Source: Calamus simplicifolius
Taxonomy: Eukaryota > Streptophyta > Magnoliopsida > Arecales > Arecaceae
Length of the DNA: 64,000 bases
Assembly: GCA_900491605.1 (NCBI GenBank)
Contig: UESW01005084.1
Location: 147,335 to 211,334, forward strand
Reading direction: 5' to 3'
This document shows positions 20,715 to 31,672 of this stretch, in pieces (positions within the stretch are counted from its first letter, which is position 1; each line of letters opens with the position of its first letter). Made by a program: the position numbers and the translations under genes. Under the pieces are notes generated by a model. That model was not told the origin of the DNA. It worked only from the letters and a program-made list of their open reading frames with translations, and did no database searches.

Positions 20715-22702
20715 CAGGTAAAGCACAATGTATCCTATAATGAAAAAGATGTTATGTGCCAAATTTTGAGTGCTTTATCTGATAATATTTATCATATTTT
20801 TTTTGCAATAATAAAATTACTATAAAATTATGGGAAGAACTAGAATATAAATATGGCATTGAACAAAAGGTTTAACAAGTTATTCTATTGAAAGATAACT
20901 TGATTTCCATATGGTAGATGGAAATTCTATTTCGAACAAAATATCAAAATAAAAGGGATTGAAATTAATGAAACAATGCTTATTACATCTCTTGTTAAAA
21001 AAATTGACATCTTCATGATTTGATTTTGCTGGAGGCCTAAAACAAAAATGGGAAAATTTCACTTTTAATGAATTGCTTGTTGCCTTAAGGATTGTAGATA
21101 AACTCCATGCCTCACAAAACCAATTGCAAAATCTAAATTTCAATCCAACGCATATATTGTTGAAAATGTGGATAAACCTAAGCCTAAAAATTTCAAAGAA
21201 AAAAAGTTACCTTTTAAGAATAACGAAGGCAAACAATACTAACAATAAGCTTAAGGGTAAAAAAGTTACCTTTTAATAATAACAAAGGCAAACAATACTA
21301 ACAATAAGCTTAAGTTAGAAAGGACCAACTTGTGGGGTTTGTGGAAAGTCAAAATTATAAGGTTAAAGATTGTTACTTTCATCATAGACAACCACCTAAG
21401 CATCTGGAACTCCAACTGCATCTAAATCACAAACCAATATAGTTACTAGGGGGTAGTAGCTCCCCTTCCTCAGCTGATAGATATTTTATTCTAGCCTATA
21501 GTTAAATGTTGTTTTTAACTCAAATAATTGGTAGACATATTCTACGGCTAATATTCATGCGTATGCTGATAAAAATTTCTTTTCCTCTTATCAGATATTA
21601 GGCACAAGAAATACAAGCATGGGGAATGGAAGTGTGGCTCAAGTAGTCCAAGGAGAAGGCCAAGTTAAATTAGAATTATCATCTAAAAAATTTCTCACAT
21701 TAGATGGAGTTTGTTGTGTTCCAAAAATTTAGAAAAATTAATTAGTGCATATTTATTAGTTCAACATGGTTTTAGAGTTGTATTTGAGTTAATAAAGTTG
21801 TAATTAGTAGATACAGCAATTTTGTTGATAAAGATTATTTATTGAATGATCTGATTAAACTTAATGTGATACTTTCTTCTACTATTAATAAAATTCTCAT
21901 TATTCTTTATTAGTTATAAATTTTGATTGTTCTAATACATGGCATGATATGCTTAGACATGTAAATTTGAATACAATAAAAAGAATGATGATTTTGAGAT
22001 CTTATTCCAAATATCAAATCGATTTAAAAGAAAATTGTGAAAGTTATGTGCAAGCCAAACAACCAAGAAAACCATTTATATTAGTGGAAAAAGATACAAA
22101 TTATTGGAATTAATTCATATGACATATGTGATAGTAACAATGTCTCAACACGTGGAGGTTAAAAATATTTTTAACTTTTATAGATGATTATTCAAAATAT
22201 TATTATGTTTATTTCATCAATTCAAAAAGTGAATTATTTGATAAATTTAAAATTTACAAAGCTCAAGTTGAAAATCAACTAGAAAAAAAAATTAAATATT
22301 TTGTCTCATAGAGGTGGTAAATATGCCTCAACTAAAATGACTAAATTTTGTGAAATAAATAGAATTATACATCAAATAACATCTACATATGTACTTCAAT
22401 CTAATAAAGTAGAGGAAAAAAATCCAAACATTATTAGATATGGTTAATGCTATATTAATGAGTTCAAGGCTACCTAATAATTTATGAGGTAAGGCTTTAT
22501 ATTTGGCTTCTCATGTTGTTAATAGAATGGTATATAAAATTTAGATAAAGGGGGGGGGGGGGGGGGGTTGGGAGTTTAGCTAAGGTAAATATTTGAATAA
22601 AAGAAAAGAAAAATACATCCTAAAGCAATAGAATGTGCTTTTATTGAATATTCTTTAAATAGTCATTATAATAAATTTTTGCTAATGCTAAAAATATTAT
22701 TT
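20715..22702 (+). pseudogene. Old Ty1/copia element, left part: gag to integrase
   Basis: The degraded gag reads LWEELEYKYGIEQKV and FHMVDGNSIS near 20840-20930. After a decayed protease/spacer, an integrase core is recognisable from about 21930: WHDMLRHVNLNTIKRMM, FIDDYSKYYYVYFIN-like, SHRGGKYASTKMTKFCEINR and IIHQITSTYVLQSNKVEE. It then reads NAILMSSRLPNNL-like and SHVVNRMVYKI. A run of about 18 G at 22550-22567 follows. Coding resumes with KAIECAFIEYSLNSHYNKFL at 22620-22680, where the CACTA-like element cuts in. Frameshifts and stops are frequent. The continuation is at 31673-33517. Confidence 0.65.
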
Positions 22703-22879
22703 TTTGATATTTAAAAGCATCGAAAAATATTATTTTCATGCTTTTACAAGTGGTTGAGATCGTGGGGGTGGAGACAGAAACATTCCGAAGATAAAAACAG
22801 TAGCAAAAACTTTTGCTATACCGACGCTTTAAAGCATCAGCAACATTTAAAAAAAAAACAAACAAAAAATTCTTAGCCG

Positions 22880-23545
22880 CTCTCATCTTCCTCGCGGCCA
22901 CATCCCTCTCCGTCCGCCCTCTGCCCCCGTATAGATCCTCGGCGTCCAGCTCTCGTCATCGGGCCTCGCCGCCATCTCCTTCCTGACCCTCGCATCCTTC
23001 TTCCGTTGGCATGGCCTCCGGCAGCTTCTCTTCCTGGACGGTGGCCTCTGCAATGACTCCGACTTCATCCGCCGCGGCTATGCCCGCGAGCTTGACCGCG
23101 CCTTTCGTGGCCTCGCCGCCATCCTCCTGCCCTCCTTCTTGGTTGAGATCGTCCACAAGATCGTCTTCTTCTCCTCTGTTTCCGTGCCTGCCTCGGTCCC
23201 ATTCTGGGTGCCCTTCTCCTGAAACTCGTTGGCCTTCGTGGCCACGCTCGCATCCTGGGTGTATCGAACGGGGTGTTCCTGCTCGTCTGCGTGCTCTTTC
23301 GCCTCGCATGCGAGCTTCAGATCCTCTGCTTCGAGGTTTCTACAAGATGTTCGACAACGATGCCGCCAAAGAGGAGGGAGCTGGAATGGAGCATCATCAC
23401 AGGATAAAAGGCAGCTTCTGGTGATCAGCCATAGGTACTGGATCTTCATCATCGGCTGCTTGGTGATCATCACCGTCAGCCAGTTAGGAGCTCTTGCTGG
23501 TCTTCGCTTCCAAATCCCAGAAGGACTTCTGCAACTCGGGTGACG
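22880..23545 (+). pseudogene. Captured fragment of a DUF3537-type membrane protein gene
   Basis: GC-rich sequence that clashes with its AT-rich surroundings. Frames read FFRWHGLRQLLFLDGGLCND, SDFIRRGYARELDRAFRGLA, AILLPSFLVEIVHKIVFFSS, then VCVLFRLACELQILRFEGFY in a shifted frame, and LLVISHRYWIFIIGCLVIIT near 23420-23480. This order, with several hydrophobic segments, matches plant DUF3537 proteins (predicted multi-span membrane proteins of unknown transport role). At least two frameshifts and a stop (PFS*NSLAF-like) break it. Only one exon-like block is present, followed by unrelated AT-rich sequence after GDVVI. It seems a transduplicated piece rather than a resident gene. Confidence 0.55.
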
Positions 23546-23799
23546 TTGTCATAAGATTTGCAACTCATGATTATCAAAGAAACAAAAACAAATCAAAGAA
23601 AACAAATGAAATTATTCCTAGGGATGCAAGATCAAGTTTTCTACCTCTGGAGCAAGAAAAAATTCAATCGAGTACTGATGAACAATCAAATAACCAAGAT
23701 TAGAAGTAATCAATCCAACTGGTACCAAGAACCAAAAGAAGAAGAGATAAAGTGGCTCAAGATTGGGTTTTTTTTTTTTAACTTGTGTAATCTTCTCAC

Positions 23800-23994
23800 C
23801 TGCGACGTCCTGGCCATCGTAGACACCGCGGTGGACAGCGCCGAAGGTACCGCGGGCGATGGCCTCTTTGATGAACAGCTTGGAGGGATCGATCTCCCAC
23901 TCTTCCCTCTACCTCATCCGCTGCTCCTCTCCTCCTTCTCCATTGTCCATGCTCGGCTTAGGTGCCTCTCCAGCTGCTCGTCTAAGCTCTTTAG
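23800..23994 (-). pseudogene. Captured exon of a Raf-like protein kinase, 3' part
   Basis: On the minus strand, right after the copia insertion point: SLDEQLERHLSRAWTMEKEE, then in a shifted frame REEWEIDPSKLFIKEAIARG and GTFGAVHRGVYDGQDVA, to a consensus donor (GCAG|GTGAGA at 23800/23799). This is the start of the kinase domain of plant Raf-like MAPKKK/STY-type kinases: the glycine-rich loop ARGTFGAVHRG and the strand leading to the VAIK lysine. The lysine exon is absent. A stop (MR*REE) interrupts the linker. The preceding part of the same exon (31102-31088) is now 7 kb away, on the far side of copia element 1. Confidence 0.7.
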
Positions 23995-24546
23995 TGTTAG
24001 AGGTCTATTAACAATCTGCACAATATGTATAGAATTAATAGATAGGATCTTTGTATTACCTCAAACCATTGCTTTCGATTTACCTCTAGAAGATCTAAAT
24101 CAGGATCTTTATCTTCCTCTCGATGGATCTCGATCTTCCTCTTGGTGAATCTTAATCTTCCCCTTAATCTAAATCAGCTGCAGATCTACCTCTCGGGATC
24201 TTGATCTACCGCTTCGGGACCTCTCGAGATCTTAATTGAGTGCTTCCAATCAATGAGCTATCGCACTCATGGTGTATGCCCTCAGGATATGCTCTTGATC
24301 AGGGACCCAATACCTCCGCTTCTTTCTAGTTTTTCTTTCGATAACATTGTGTTGTCAAAAGCCTTAGAAGGGATCTCTATTTAAAGAGATTCCTCAATTC
24401 CCTTCCACCGTCTGCTCCCATCAAAGTAGGCATTTAACATTTAAGGAGCCATCGTTATCACTTATTAATTAGTGGATGTCGTTGAAATTATCCGCAAACG
24501 ATCGCAATAAAATAGGACCATCTATTGCAAAGGACGGGATATTACA
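23995..24546 (-). repeat. Copia element 1, 3' LTR (552 bp)
   Basis: Pairs with 30548-31082. Both contain TCTACCTCTCGGGATCTTGA and TCCCTTCCACCGTCTGCTCC. The TG...CA ends are intact. Confidence 0.95.
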
Positions 24547-24562
24547 TTCTCCCACTTGGTCC
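24547..24562 (-). other. Copia element 1 polypurine tract
   Basis: The minus strand reads ACCAAGTGGGAGAA next to the LTR start TGTAATATCC. The same tract stands at 50912-50926 in copia element 2. Confidence 0.8.
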
Positions 24563-24984
24563 ATATATTTTATCAACACTGAATAAGAAACTAAATACAT
24601 GAATCATAGCGATATATCCTCTATAATTGAGTATTATCTTCTATGTATTACAATGCATTCAATTTCTTTACCACTATTCCAAATGTGACAACATAACATA
24701 ATGAATAAACCATATGTTTATTCAGAGTCCAAAAGAAAAGTTTGTCATTTCTCGAAAGTCAAATAACGTGTAAACCTGAATAAGAAATAAACAATAGTTG
24801 AAATAAGAGTTTCTTTGTACAAACTATTATCCATGCAATTATATCATGGAACCAACTCCCATTCGTATCACATGATCCTTAAAATTCTTAATTGGCATGC
24901 CTTTAGTCAAAGGATCAGCTATCATCAATTCAGTGCTAACGTGTGCTATGACCACTTTGTTTTCTTTAACACGTTCTCTTATGG

Positions 24985-26395
24985 CTAAATACTTAATGTC
25001 GATATGTTTACTTCAACTACCACTCTTATGGTTTTTAGCCAAAATACAGTAGCTGAATTATCACAGTACAGTTTAATTGGCCTAGCAATAGAGTCAACAA
25101 TTCTAAGCCCTGAGACAAAACTCTTCAACCATACACCTTGTGATGTAGCCTCAAAACAAGCAACGAACTCCGCTTCCATAGTAGAGGTAGCAGTCAAAGT
25201 CTGCTTTGCACTCCTCCATGATATGGCTCCACCAGCTAACATAAATATAAATCCTGATGTTGATTTTCGAGAATCAATGCAGCCAGCAAAGTCCAAATCT
25301 GAGTAGCCCTCTATCTCCAAATGATCAGTTCATCTATACATGAGCATGTAGTCCTTGGTCCCTTGAAGATACCTCATGACCTTTTTAGCAACTCTCTAGT
25401 GGTCTAAACCTGGATTACTCTGATATCTTCCCAACACTCTACTGCAAATGAAATGTCAGGTCTTGTGCAAACCTGAGCATACATTAGGCTTCCAACAGCT
25501 GAAGCATATGGAATGTTGTGCATCTATTCCAGTTCAAGTTCATTTTTAGGGCACTGGTTCAAAGCGAACTTGTCACCCTTCACTATAGATGCAACACTTG
25601 GTGAACAATTTTCATCTGAAATCTCTCCAAGACTTTATTGATATAAGTTTCTTGAGACAATCCCAAAATGCCTCGAGATATTTCTCTATGGATCTTAATG
25701 CCAATGACATAAGATGCCTCACTCATATCTTTCATATCAAAATTTTTGGAGAGAAATTGTTTCACCTCATATAGCAACCCTTTATCATTGGTTGCAAGTA
25801 AATGTCATCCATATATAGGACCAAGAAATAAATTTTGCTCCCACTAACTTTCTGGTATATACATTGATCCATGATGTTCTCTTCAAAACCAAAGGAAGAG
25901 ATCACATTATGAAATTTTAAATACCACTGACGGGAGGCTTGTTTCAATCCATATATGGATTTCTTAAGCTTGCAAACCAAATGCTCACTATCATCAGAGG
26001 AAAATCCTTCAGGCTGTTTCATGTAAACCTCTTCCTCTAGATCTCCATTAAGGAATGCAGTTTTCACATCCATTTGATGTAACTCAAAATCAAAATGAGC
26101 TACCAATGCCATAATTATTCGGAGAGAATCTTTCTTGGATACAGGAGAAAATATCTCCGTGTAGTCGATTCCTTTCCTCTGAGTGAATCCTTTGGCAATG
26201 AGTCTTGCTTTATATCTTTCAATGTTGCCTTGTGAGTTTTTCTTTATTTTAAAGATCCATCTATATCCAATGGCTTTTACACCATCAGGCAACTCAACAA
26301 GATCCCAGACTCGATTAGATGCCATATATTCCATCTCGTCCTTCATGCATTGTACCACAAGTTTGATTCCTTAGAACTCATGGCTTGTGAAAACT
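24985..26395 (-). pseudogene. Copia element 1 reverse transcriptase-RNase H, degenerate
   Basis: From right to left: MKDEMEYMASNRVWDLVELP, YKARLIAKGFTQRKGIDYTE, HQMDVKTAFLNGDLEEEVYM, SIYGLKQASRQWYLKF and the catalytic box as YMDD (element 2 has YVDD). RNase H follows with GYSDLDFAGCIDS, STMEAEFVACFEAT and YCDNSA. These copy the RNA into DNA and remove the template. Frames break after the YMDD box, again near 25580, and at the FWLKTIRVV end, so no enzyme is made. Confidence 0.85.
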
Positions 26396-27790
26396 ATTCA
26401 GGATCATTTTCGGCTCCAATATTATAGTCAGATTCATGTAGATACACAATATAATCACTAGGAATTGCTGATTTCTTTATTCTAGTTGATCTTCTTAATG
26501 TTGTGTCAATGACCTCTTGAGGAGTATCTTGCACAACATGATCTTCTAGATTATCATCAGCTTGTGAAATCTCAATGACTGGTTGTTGAGCACTTATTTG
26601 AGTTTGAGGAGTGCTATAAATAACAACCAATCCCTCACTTGAAGTGGAAGCTAGAATATCTGAATGGTCTTTCTCAGAAGAAGCCAAATACTGAGATTGA
26701 TCACTCCCACTAATCAAGTCATTCTCAAGAAATTTTGCATTTTTTGATTCCACAATCTAGTGCTGTGAGATGGACAATAAAATCTATAATCCTTGGACTT
26801 CTTAGCATATCCAATAAAATATCCACTAATAGTCCTTGGGTCTAGTTTTTTTCTTGTGGATTATAGACTCTTACTTCAGTTGGGCATCCCCAAACACGTA
26901 TATGGTGCAAACTTGGTTTCAACCTTTAAATAACTCAAATGGCGTTTTGGAAACAACCTTGGTTGGAACCCGATTTAATATATACGCAGCAGTTTTAAGA
27001 GCTTCAGTCCACAAGGATTTAGGTAAGTTGGAGCTGACAATCATGCTCCTTACCATGTCCAATAATGTCCGGTTTCTCTTTCAGCTACACTGTTTTGGTC
27101 AGGAGACCCTGGCATGGTGTATTGTGCAACAATTCCATTTTCTTCAAGAAACCGAGCAAACGGACCAGGTGCTTGTCTATTCTCATGTATCTACCATAAT
27201 ATTCTCCATCTATCTAACCTCACGATTTTAATTTGCTTGCCGCATTGTTTCTCTACTTCTGCCTTAAATACCTTAAAGGCATCTAATGCTTCGTTCTTAT
27301 TATGAAGCAGGTACAGATACATATATCATGAATAGTCATTAATAAATGAGATGAAGTATCTCTGACCATACGAGTCCATATCTGAACTACAGATATCCGT
27401 ATGTATGATCTCCAGTACTTCTGAACTTCTCTTGGCATCTTTCTTGGACTTGTTGGTTTGCTTTCCCTTTATGCAGTTCACACAAGTGCCAAAATCAGTA
27501 AAATTAAGAGATCAAGTACTCCATCTTTTACTAATCTTTTAATTCTCTCAATGAGATATGACCTAATCTTGATGCCACAAAATAGAGGAATTCTCATTCA
27601 TAACATATCTTTTCATACCAGTTTGGGTGTGCATCACATTATAGGTGGTATTATTTTTCAAATTAATTTGAAAAAGATTGTTGGACAATGTACCATTCCC
27701 AATAAGCTTAGATTTATAAAATAAATCAACAGAGCTTTTATTAAAATTAAAGGAGTATCCTGCTGGTACAAGCCTTGACACTGAAATCAA
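26396..27790 (-). pseudogene. Copia element 1 protease tail and integrase, degenerate
   Basis: The right end shows SVSRLVPAGYSFNFNKSS and VMHTQTGMKRYVMNENSSIL, leading to the LWHQD start of the integrase zinc finger. The DDE core (around 27000-27470) is heavily shifted, but its reverse-strand equivalents line up with element 2. The variable linker before RT reads ARFLENDLISGSDQSQYL-like and TLRRSTRIKKSAIPSDYIVY. Integrase would insert the cDNA; this copy cannot. Confidence 0.75.
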
Positions 27791-28850
27791 ATTTCTAGAG
27801 AAACTTGGAATATAAATATCTTTTCCAAATCTAAAACAAAACCAGAATCTAAAATAAGTCTGTACGTCCCAATCGCTTCCACATGTGAACCCATCTTGTT
27901 TCCTAAATAGATGCTTTGTTCACTTCCCAATGGTTTCCTTTGATTTAGAAAACCCTGCAAGGTATTTGAAACATGGATTGTAGAACCAGAATCAATCCAC
28001 CATGTGTTATGACATATAACCAAATTGGATTCATGACATATGAATGAGGTTAGAGTACCTTTCTTGTCAAGCCAAGCTTTGAATTTGAGACAATCTTTCT
28101 TTATATGCCCTTTCTTCTTGCAAAAGAAGCACTTGGACTCCTCCTTGTCTTCTGTATGGATGGGTACTTTACCCTTTCCTTTGCGTTTGGCTTTGGGAGC
28201 TTTAGTCTTTCTCTGAGTGACTAAATGTGCACTTTCTTCCATTTCCAAAATCAGCCTCACTTCCTCTTGAACACACATGGTCAGAAGTTCATTAATTGAC
28301 CATTTGTCCTTATGTGTGTTGTAAGATATTTTGAAGGGACTATACTGCTGTGGGAGTGAGTTCAAAATAAAGTGTACTAAGAAAGATTCTGACATCTCCA
28401 ACCTCTAGGATTTCAACTGAGCCGCAATGTCCCTCATCTTCATAATGTGCTCACGCACACCTCCAACAGTAGTGAGCTTCATTGATGACAATTTTGTCAT
28501 TAGGGTGCTAGCCAGTGCCTTATCTGAAGACTCAAATTGTGCATCAATAGCCTTCAGAGTTCCTTGATATTTTTGCACTCAGGAATTGAACCACGTATAC
28601 TAGCAGAAATCTTAGTACGTATGAACGTCATACTGATGCGATTGGATCACTCCCATCGTTCATACGCAGCAATCTCAGCCTGAGTGCTAGTAGATGTAAC
28701 CGAATGTGGTTCATCCTTCCTGATAGCATAGTCAATATCCATGCACCCTAATTGAAGAAAAATTCTCTCCTTCCATAATTTATAATTATCACTACTTAAA
28801 TCGGAAACATCACATTTTATATCAGAAATATTAACAGGCAGAATAGCTGC
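27787..28850 (-). pseudogene. Copia element 1 gag and zinc knuckle
   Basis: The open part is MSESFLVHFILNSLPQQYSP, DKWSINELLTMCVQEEVRL and a CCHC zinc knuckle CFFCKKKGHIKKDC, followed by the protease active-site region WWIDSGSTIHVSN. Upstream, in broken frames, are DIKCDVSDL-, YKLWKERIF- and MDIDYAIRKDEP-like blocks homologous to the start of element 2's gag. The particle protein is non-functional owing to stops (LKS*RLEMSES, WE*SNR). Confidence 0.8.
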
Positions 28851-30533
28851 ATAAAAAAATGATGTTCATGTAACTGAATTATAGGCATATAACTTGATGT
28901 CATGTCTTACCAATGTAAACATGCAATAACATGAATTAATAACATACAATAACTACCTGTGGGCTAAGTTATTATACTCAAATAGACTCATTAACTTAAT
29001 GATATGACTAACAAATTATATTCCTTTCTTAATTATGTGGATAATTAATAAAATAATTTGTTATCGCATCCTAATTAATTATATCAGTGCAATAAAAATT
29101 CTGTGGGATAAGATTCATTACATTAATATAATTAGTCACAATTAATGTCATCTAATCTTATGTGATCTTTGCAACTCAATATATAATTTTGATTAATCAA
29201 AGATGCTGTGGCTACTCCTTAATTAATCAAAATCATATTATCACATGACATTTGAATTCCATTATATGCATATAGATTAACCAATTTAGCATGATTATTA
29301 GGTAGTGATCTTAATCAACGTAACATTTCAAATCAAGATCTGAGTTAATCAAATTGGTCAGGCCAGTGAAAGAGAAGTGGGGGTCCCTCGTTGCTTTCCT
29401 TAGGTCAGTCAATGGAATCAATTAAGTAACCACAATCTCTTTACTTTTCTAGACACCAATTGACCAATCAGACCTTGAAAGGATTTGCACTATGATTTTT
29501 ACACTACTACCAAATTCATGCATAGAATAAATCTAATATACAAAACAGGAGACAACATTTCAATTATCTATTTAATGAATTTTAAAATTATCATCTTAAG
29601 AAAAATTTTGTTAATTAAAACATGTCCGGCCGTAGCTCATTATTCCCTTGGGCCAGTCTATGCAAAACACTGTATTTTAATACAAAAATTTTAAACTTAA
29701 GAAATAAATGATAAAACCAATCATATCACATGATATAATATTAAACAGATAATAGCATGCATTTAAAATTTAACCAATCAATTTGATTTTAAATCTCTTG
29801 AGAAAACCGAAGGACCCATAGGTAAGAAAATCAAAACCACAACAGACGTTTTCTCTCTTTAATAGGTCATGACATGTGGTTATGGAAGCCAATTTTTTAT
29901 CTTACGTTATCGCTCCGCTCGTGAGCAAAATCGAAACCTAACGAAAGAAAATTAGGATGGCTAAGAAAAATTGGAACAACAAGGAAAAACATCCACTGTA
30001 GATTTGAACCTGAGATCTCCGCAAGCCCTTTTTTTTATTGCCAGAGAGCGGCCAAGAAAAATCCATGACGCGACAAAACCAAAAACACACGGAATACGTT
30101 TCCGAATAGGCAACATTTTCTAATATCAAGCTATAAATTCAGCTGCTCAAAATTCTGAAACAATAAATCGAAATGAAGAACCGAGAAGCAAAAATTGGAA
30201 CCATAAATGTAGGATTAAAAAGGAAAAAGCCGAAGAGTAACCACCTCTCAAACAAACTTCATGGCAATCTATTAACTCTCCCAATATGTAGGTAGTTTTT
30301 CCGATATGTAGGTAGTTGGGTAAAACGCACCAAGGTACTACCAGTAGCCTCCCTTTGGTGTGTCCCTAATATCCCTACCACACATTCGTTTGGTCAAATA
30401 ATCTAGGGTACTACCAGTAGCCTCCCCTTGGTTTATCCCTATGTGAGAGAAATAGAGACCAGAAAAAAACCTTCGAACAATAAAATAATCAAATCTGAAA
30501 TGCTCACAATAAAAAACAAGGCAGAGGTATAAT
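28851..30533 (-). other. Copia element 1 untranslated leader
   Basis: About 1.7 kb between gag and PBS. It shares distinctive words with the leader of element 2, for example GGGAGGCTACTGGTAGTACC and TAGGGATATTAGGGAC near 30330-30440. No reading frame. Confidence 0.7.
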
Positions 30534-30547
30534 GCTCTGATACCAAC
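30534..30547 (-). other. Copia element 1 primer binding site
   Basis: GTTGGTATCAGAGC on the minus strand, immediately inside the 5' LTR. It matches the 3' end complement of initiator Met tRNA, as usual for plant copia. Confidence 0.9.
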
Positions 30548-31082
30548 TGTTAGAGGTCTGTTAACAATCTACACAATATGTATAGAATTAATAGATATGA
30601 TCTTTGTATTACCTCCAGCCATTGCTTTTGATCTACCTCTAGAAGATCTGAATCAGGATCTTGATCTTCCTCTCGATGGATCTCGATCTTCCTCTTGGTG
30701 AATCTTGATTTTCCCCTTGATCTGAATCAGCTGCAGATCTACCTCTCGGGATCTTGATCTACCACTTCGGGACCTCTCGGGATCTTGATTGAGTACTTCC
30801 AATTAATGAGCTATCGCACTCAATGGTGTATGCCCTCAGGATATGCTCTTGACCAGGAACCCAATACCTCCGCTTCTTTTGGTTTTTTTTCGATGACATT
30901 GTGTTGTCAAAAGCCTTAGAAGGGATCTCTATTTAAAGAAATTTCTCAATTCCCTTCCACCGTCTGCTCCCATCAAAGCAGGTGTTAACATTTAAGGAGC
31001 TATCGTTATTACTTATTAATTAGTGGATGACGTTAAAATTATCCGCAAATGATCCATCTATTGCAAAGGATGGGATATTACA
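30548..31082 (-). repeat. Copia element 1, 5' LTR (535 bp)
   Basis: Partner of 23995-24546. The TTTAAATAGAG on its minus strand (around 30922-30935) is a possible TATA box. Confidence 0.95.
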
Positions 31083-31087
31083 TTTAG

Positions 31088-31102
31088 ATTGATCTGGATT
31101 GC
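31088..31102 (-). pseudogene. Captured kinase exon, 5' part
   Basis: After an acceptor (TCTTACAG), the minus strand encodes AIQIN, then LK, reading across the TTTAG duplication into SLDEQLERH at 23994. It proves that copia element 1 landed within this exon. Confidence 0.6.
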
Positions 31103-31109
31103 CTGTAAG

Positions 31110-31360
31110 AACCCATCTCCCCGCTCTGCCGCCGTCCCTTCCTCCCCTGAAACCGCCACGGCCTTCGCTGACCCTTCCTCCCCTGAAACCGTCATTCAGA
31201 ACTTGGTCCTCGACCTCATGCGCTTTGGCAAGGTGGCTAAGCTCGTTGCCTTCCACCCCTTCTCCTCTGCCTTCATGCCTATTTGGAGCTTGGAAGTTGG
31301 AATGATTTCTGTTCCGATCTTGCCAAATTTTTTGGCGCTTGCACTGTAAAAATTGAAACA
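31110..31360 (+). other. GC-rich fragment of unknown origin in the CACTA-like element
   Basis: Contrasts in composition with its surroundings and is probably a third captured piece. The word CTTCCTCCCCTGAAACCG occurs twice (near 31139 and 31169). The plus frame reads ETVIQNLVLDLMRFGKVAKL and VAFHPFSSAFM. No family recognised. Confidence 0.4.
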
Positions 31361-31672
31361 GAAGTCCGATCCCGCCAGCCAAAAGATAAAAATAGGATGC
31401 CGATGTTAAAAAGCATCGGAATCGTATTAGAAAATTACGATACCGACGCTTTTTAGTGTCGGCATCAGAAAAATATCCGCTACTATCGATGCTAAAAAGC
31501 ATAAGTATTTGTTAAAAAAATTTAATTTTTTTTGTCAAGATATCTCGATGCTTATAAGCACCGTTAAGAATATTTATCCTCTGACGCTCCCTCAAAGGAT
31601 CGGCAAATTGCGAACACTCCTGATGCTACATCGGGAAAAAAGAGTGCTACCACCACATTTTGTTGTAGTAAG
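31361..31672. repeat. Right subterminal region of the CACTA-like element
   Basis: Contains palindromic motifs CCGATGTTAAAAAGCATCGG and CCGACGCTTTTTAGTGTCGG and weaker variants (ATCGATGCTAAAAAGCAT, TCGATGCTTATAAGCACCG). It ends in TTTTGTTGTAGTA. Confidence 0.6.

Larger units (their letters stand above)
23995..31082 (-). mobile_element. Ty1/copia element 1 (7,088 bp), degenerate
   Basis: LTRs 23995-24546 and 30548-31082, both TGTTAGAGG...GGGATATTACA, flanked by a perfect 5-bp duplication TTTAG (23990-23994 and 31083-31087). On the minus strand, GTTGGTATCAGAGC follows the right LTR (initiator Met tRNA primer site) and ACCAAGTGGGAGAA precedes the left LTR (polypurine tract). The internal region has gag, protease, integrase, RT and RNase H in copia order, full of stops. 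It is a close relative of copia element 2 at 44526-51325 in coding and leader sequence, but its LTRs look unrelated. Confidence 0.95.
22703..31672. mobile_element. CACTA-like element carrying host gene fragments, split by copia element 1
   Basis: It interrupts the old copia between its integrase tail and RT. The right end reads on the minus strand TACTACAACAAAATGTGGTGG, close to the CACTACAA terminal sequence of CACTA elements. Near both ends stand short motifs of one kind: ACCGACGCTTTAAAGCATC at about 22820, GCCGATGTTAAAAAGCATCGG at about 31396 and CCGACGCTTTTTAGTGTCGG at about 31443. These look like subterminal repeats. The left terminal repeat is not visible, so 22703 is approximate. Without the 7,088-bp copia and one copy of its TSD, the element is about 1.9 kb. 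It has no transposase and holds pieces of at least two host genes, like Pack-type CACTA elements. Confidence 0.6.

Noticed and set aside
22956..23473. Minus-strand frames of 117 and 131 codons
   Set aside because: They are the complement of the captured DUF3537 exon, and only the plus strand shows family blocks.
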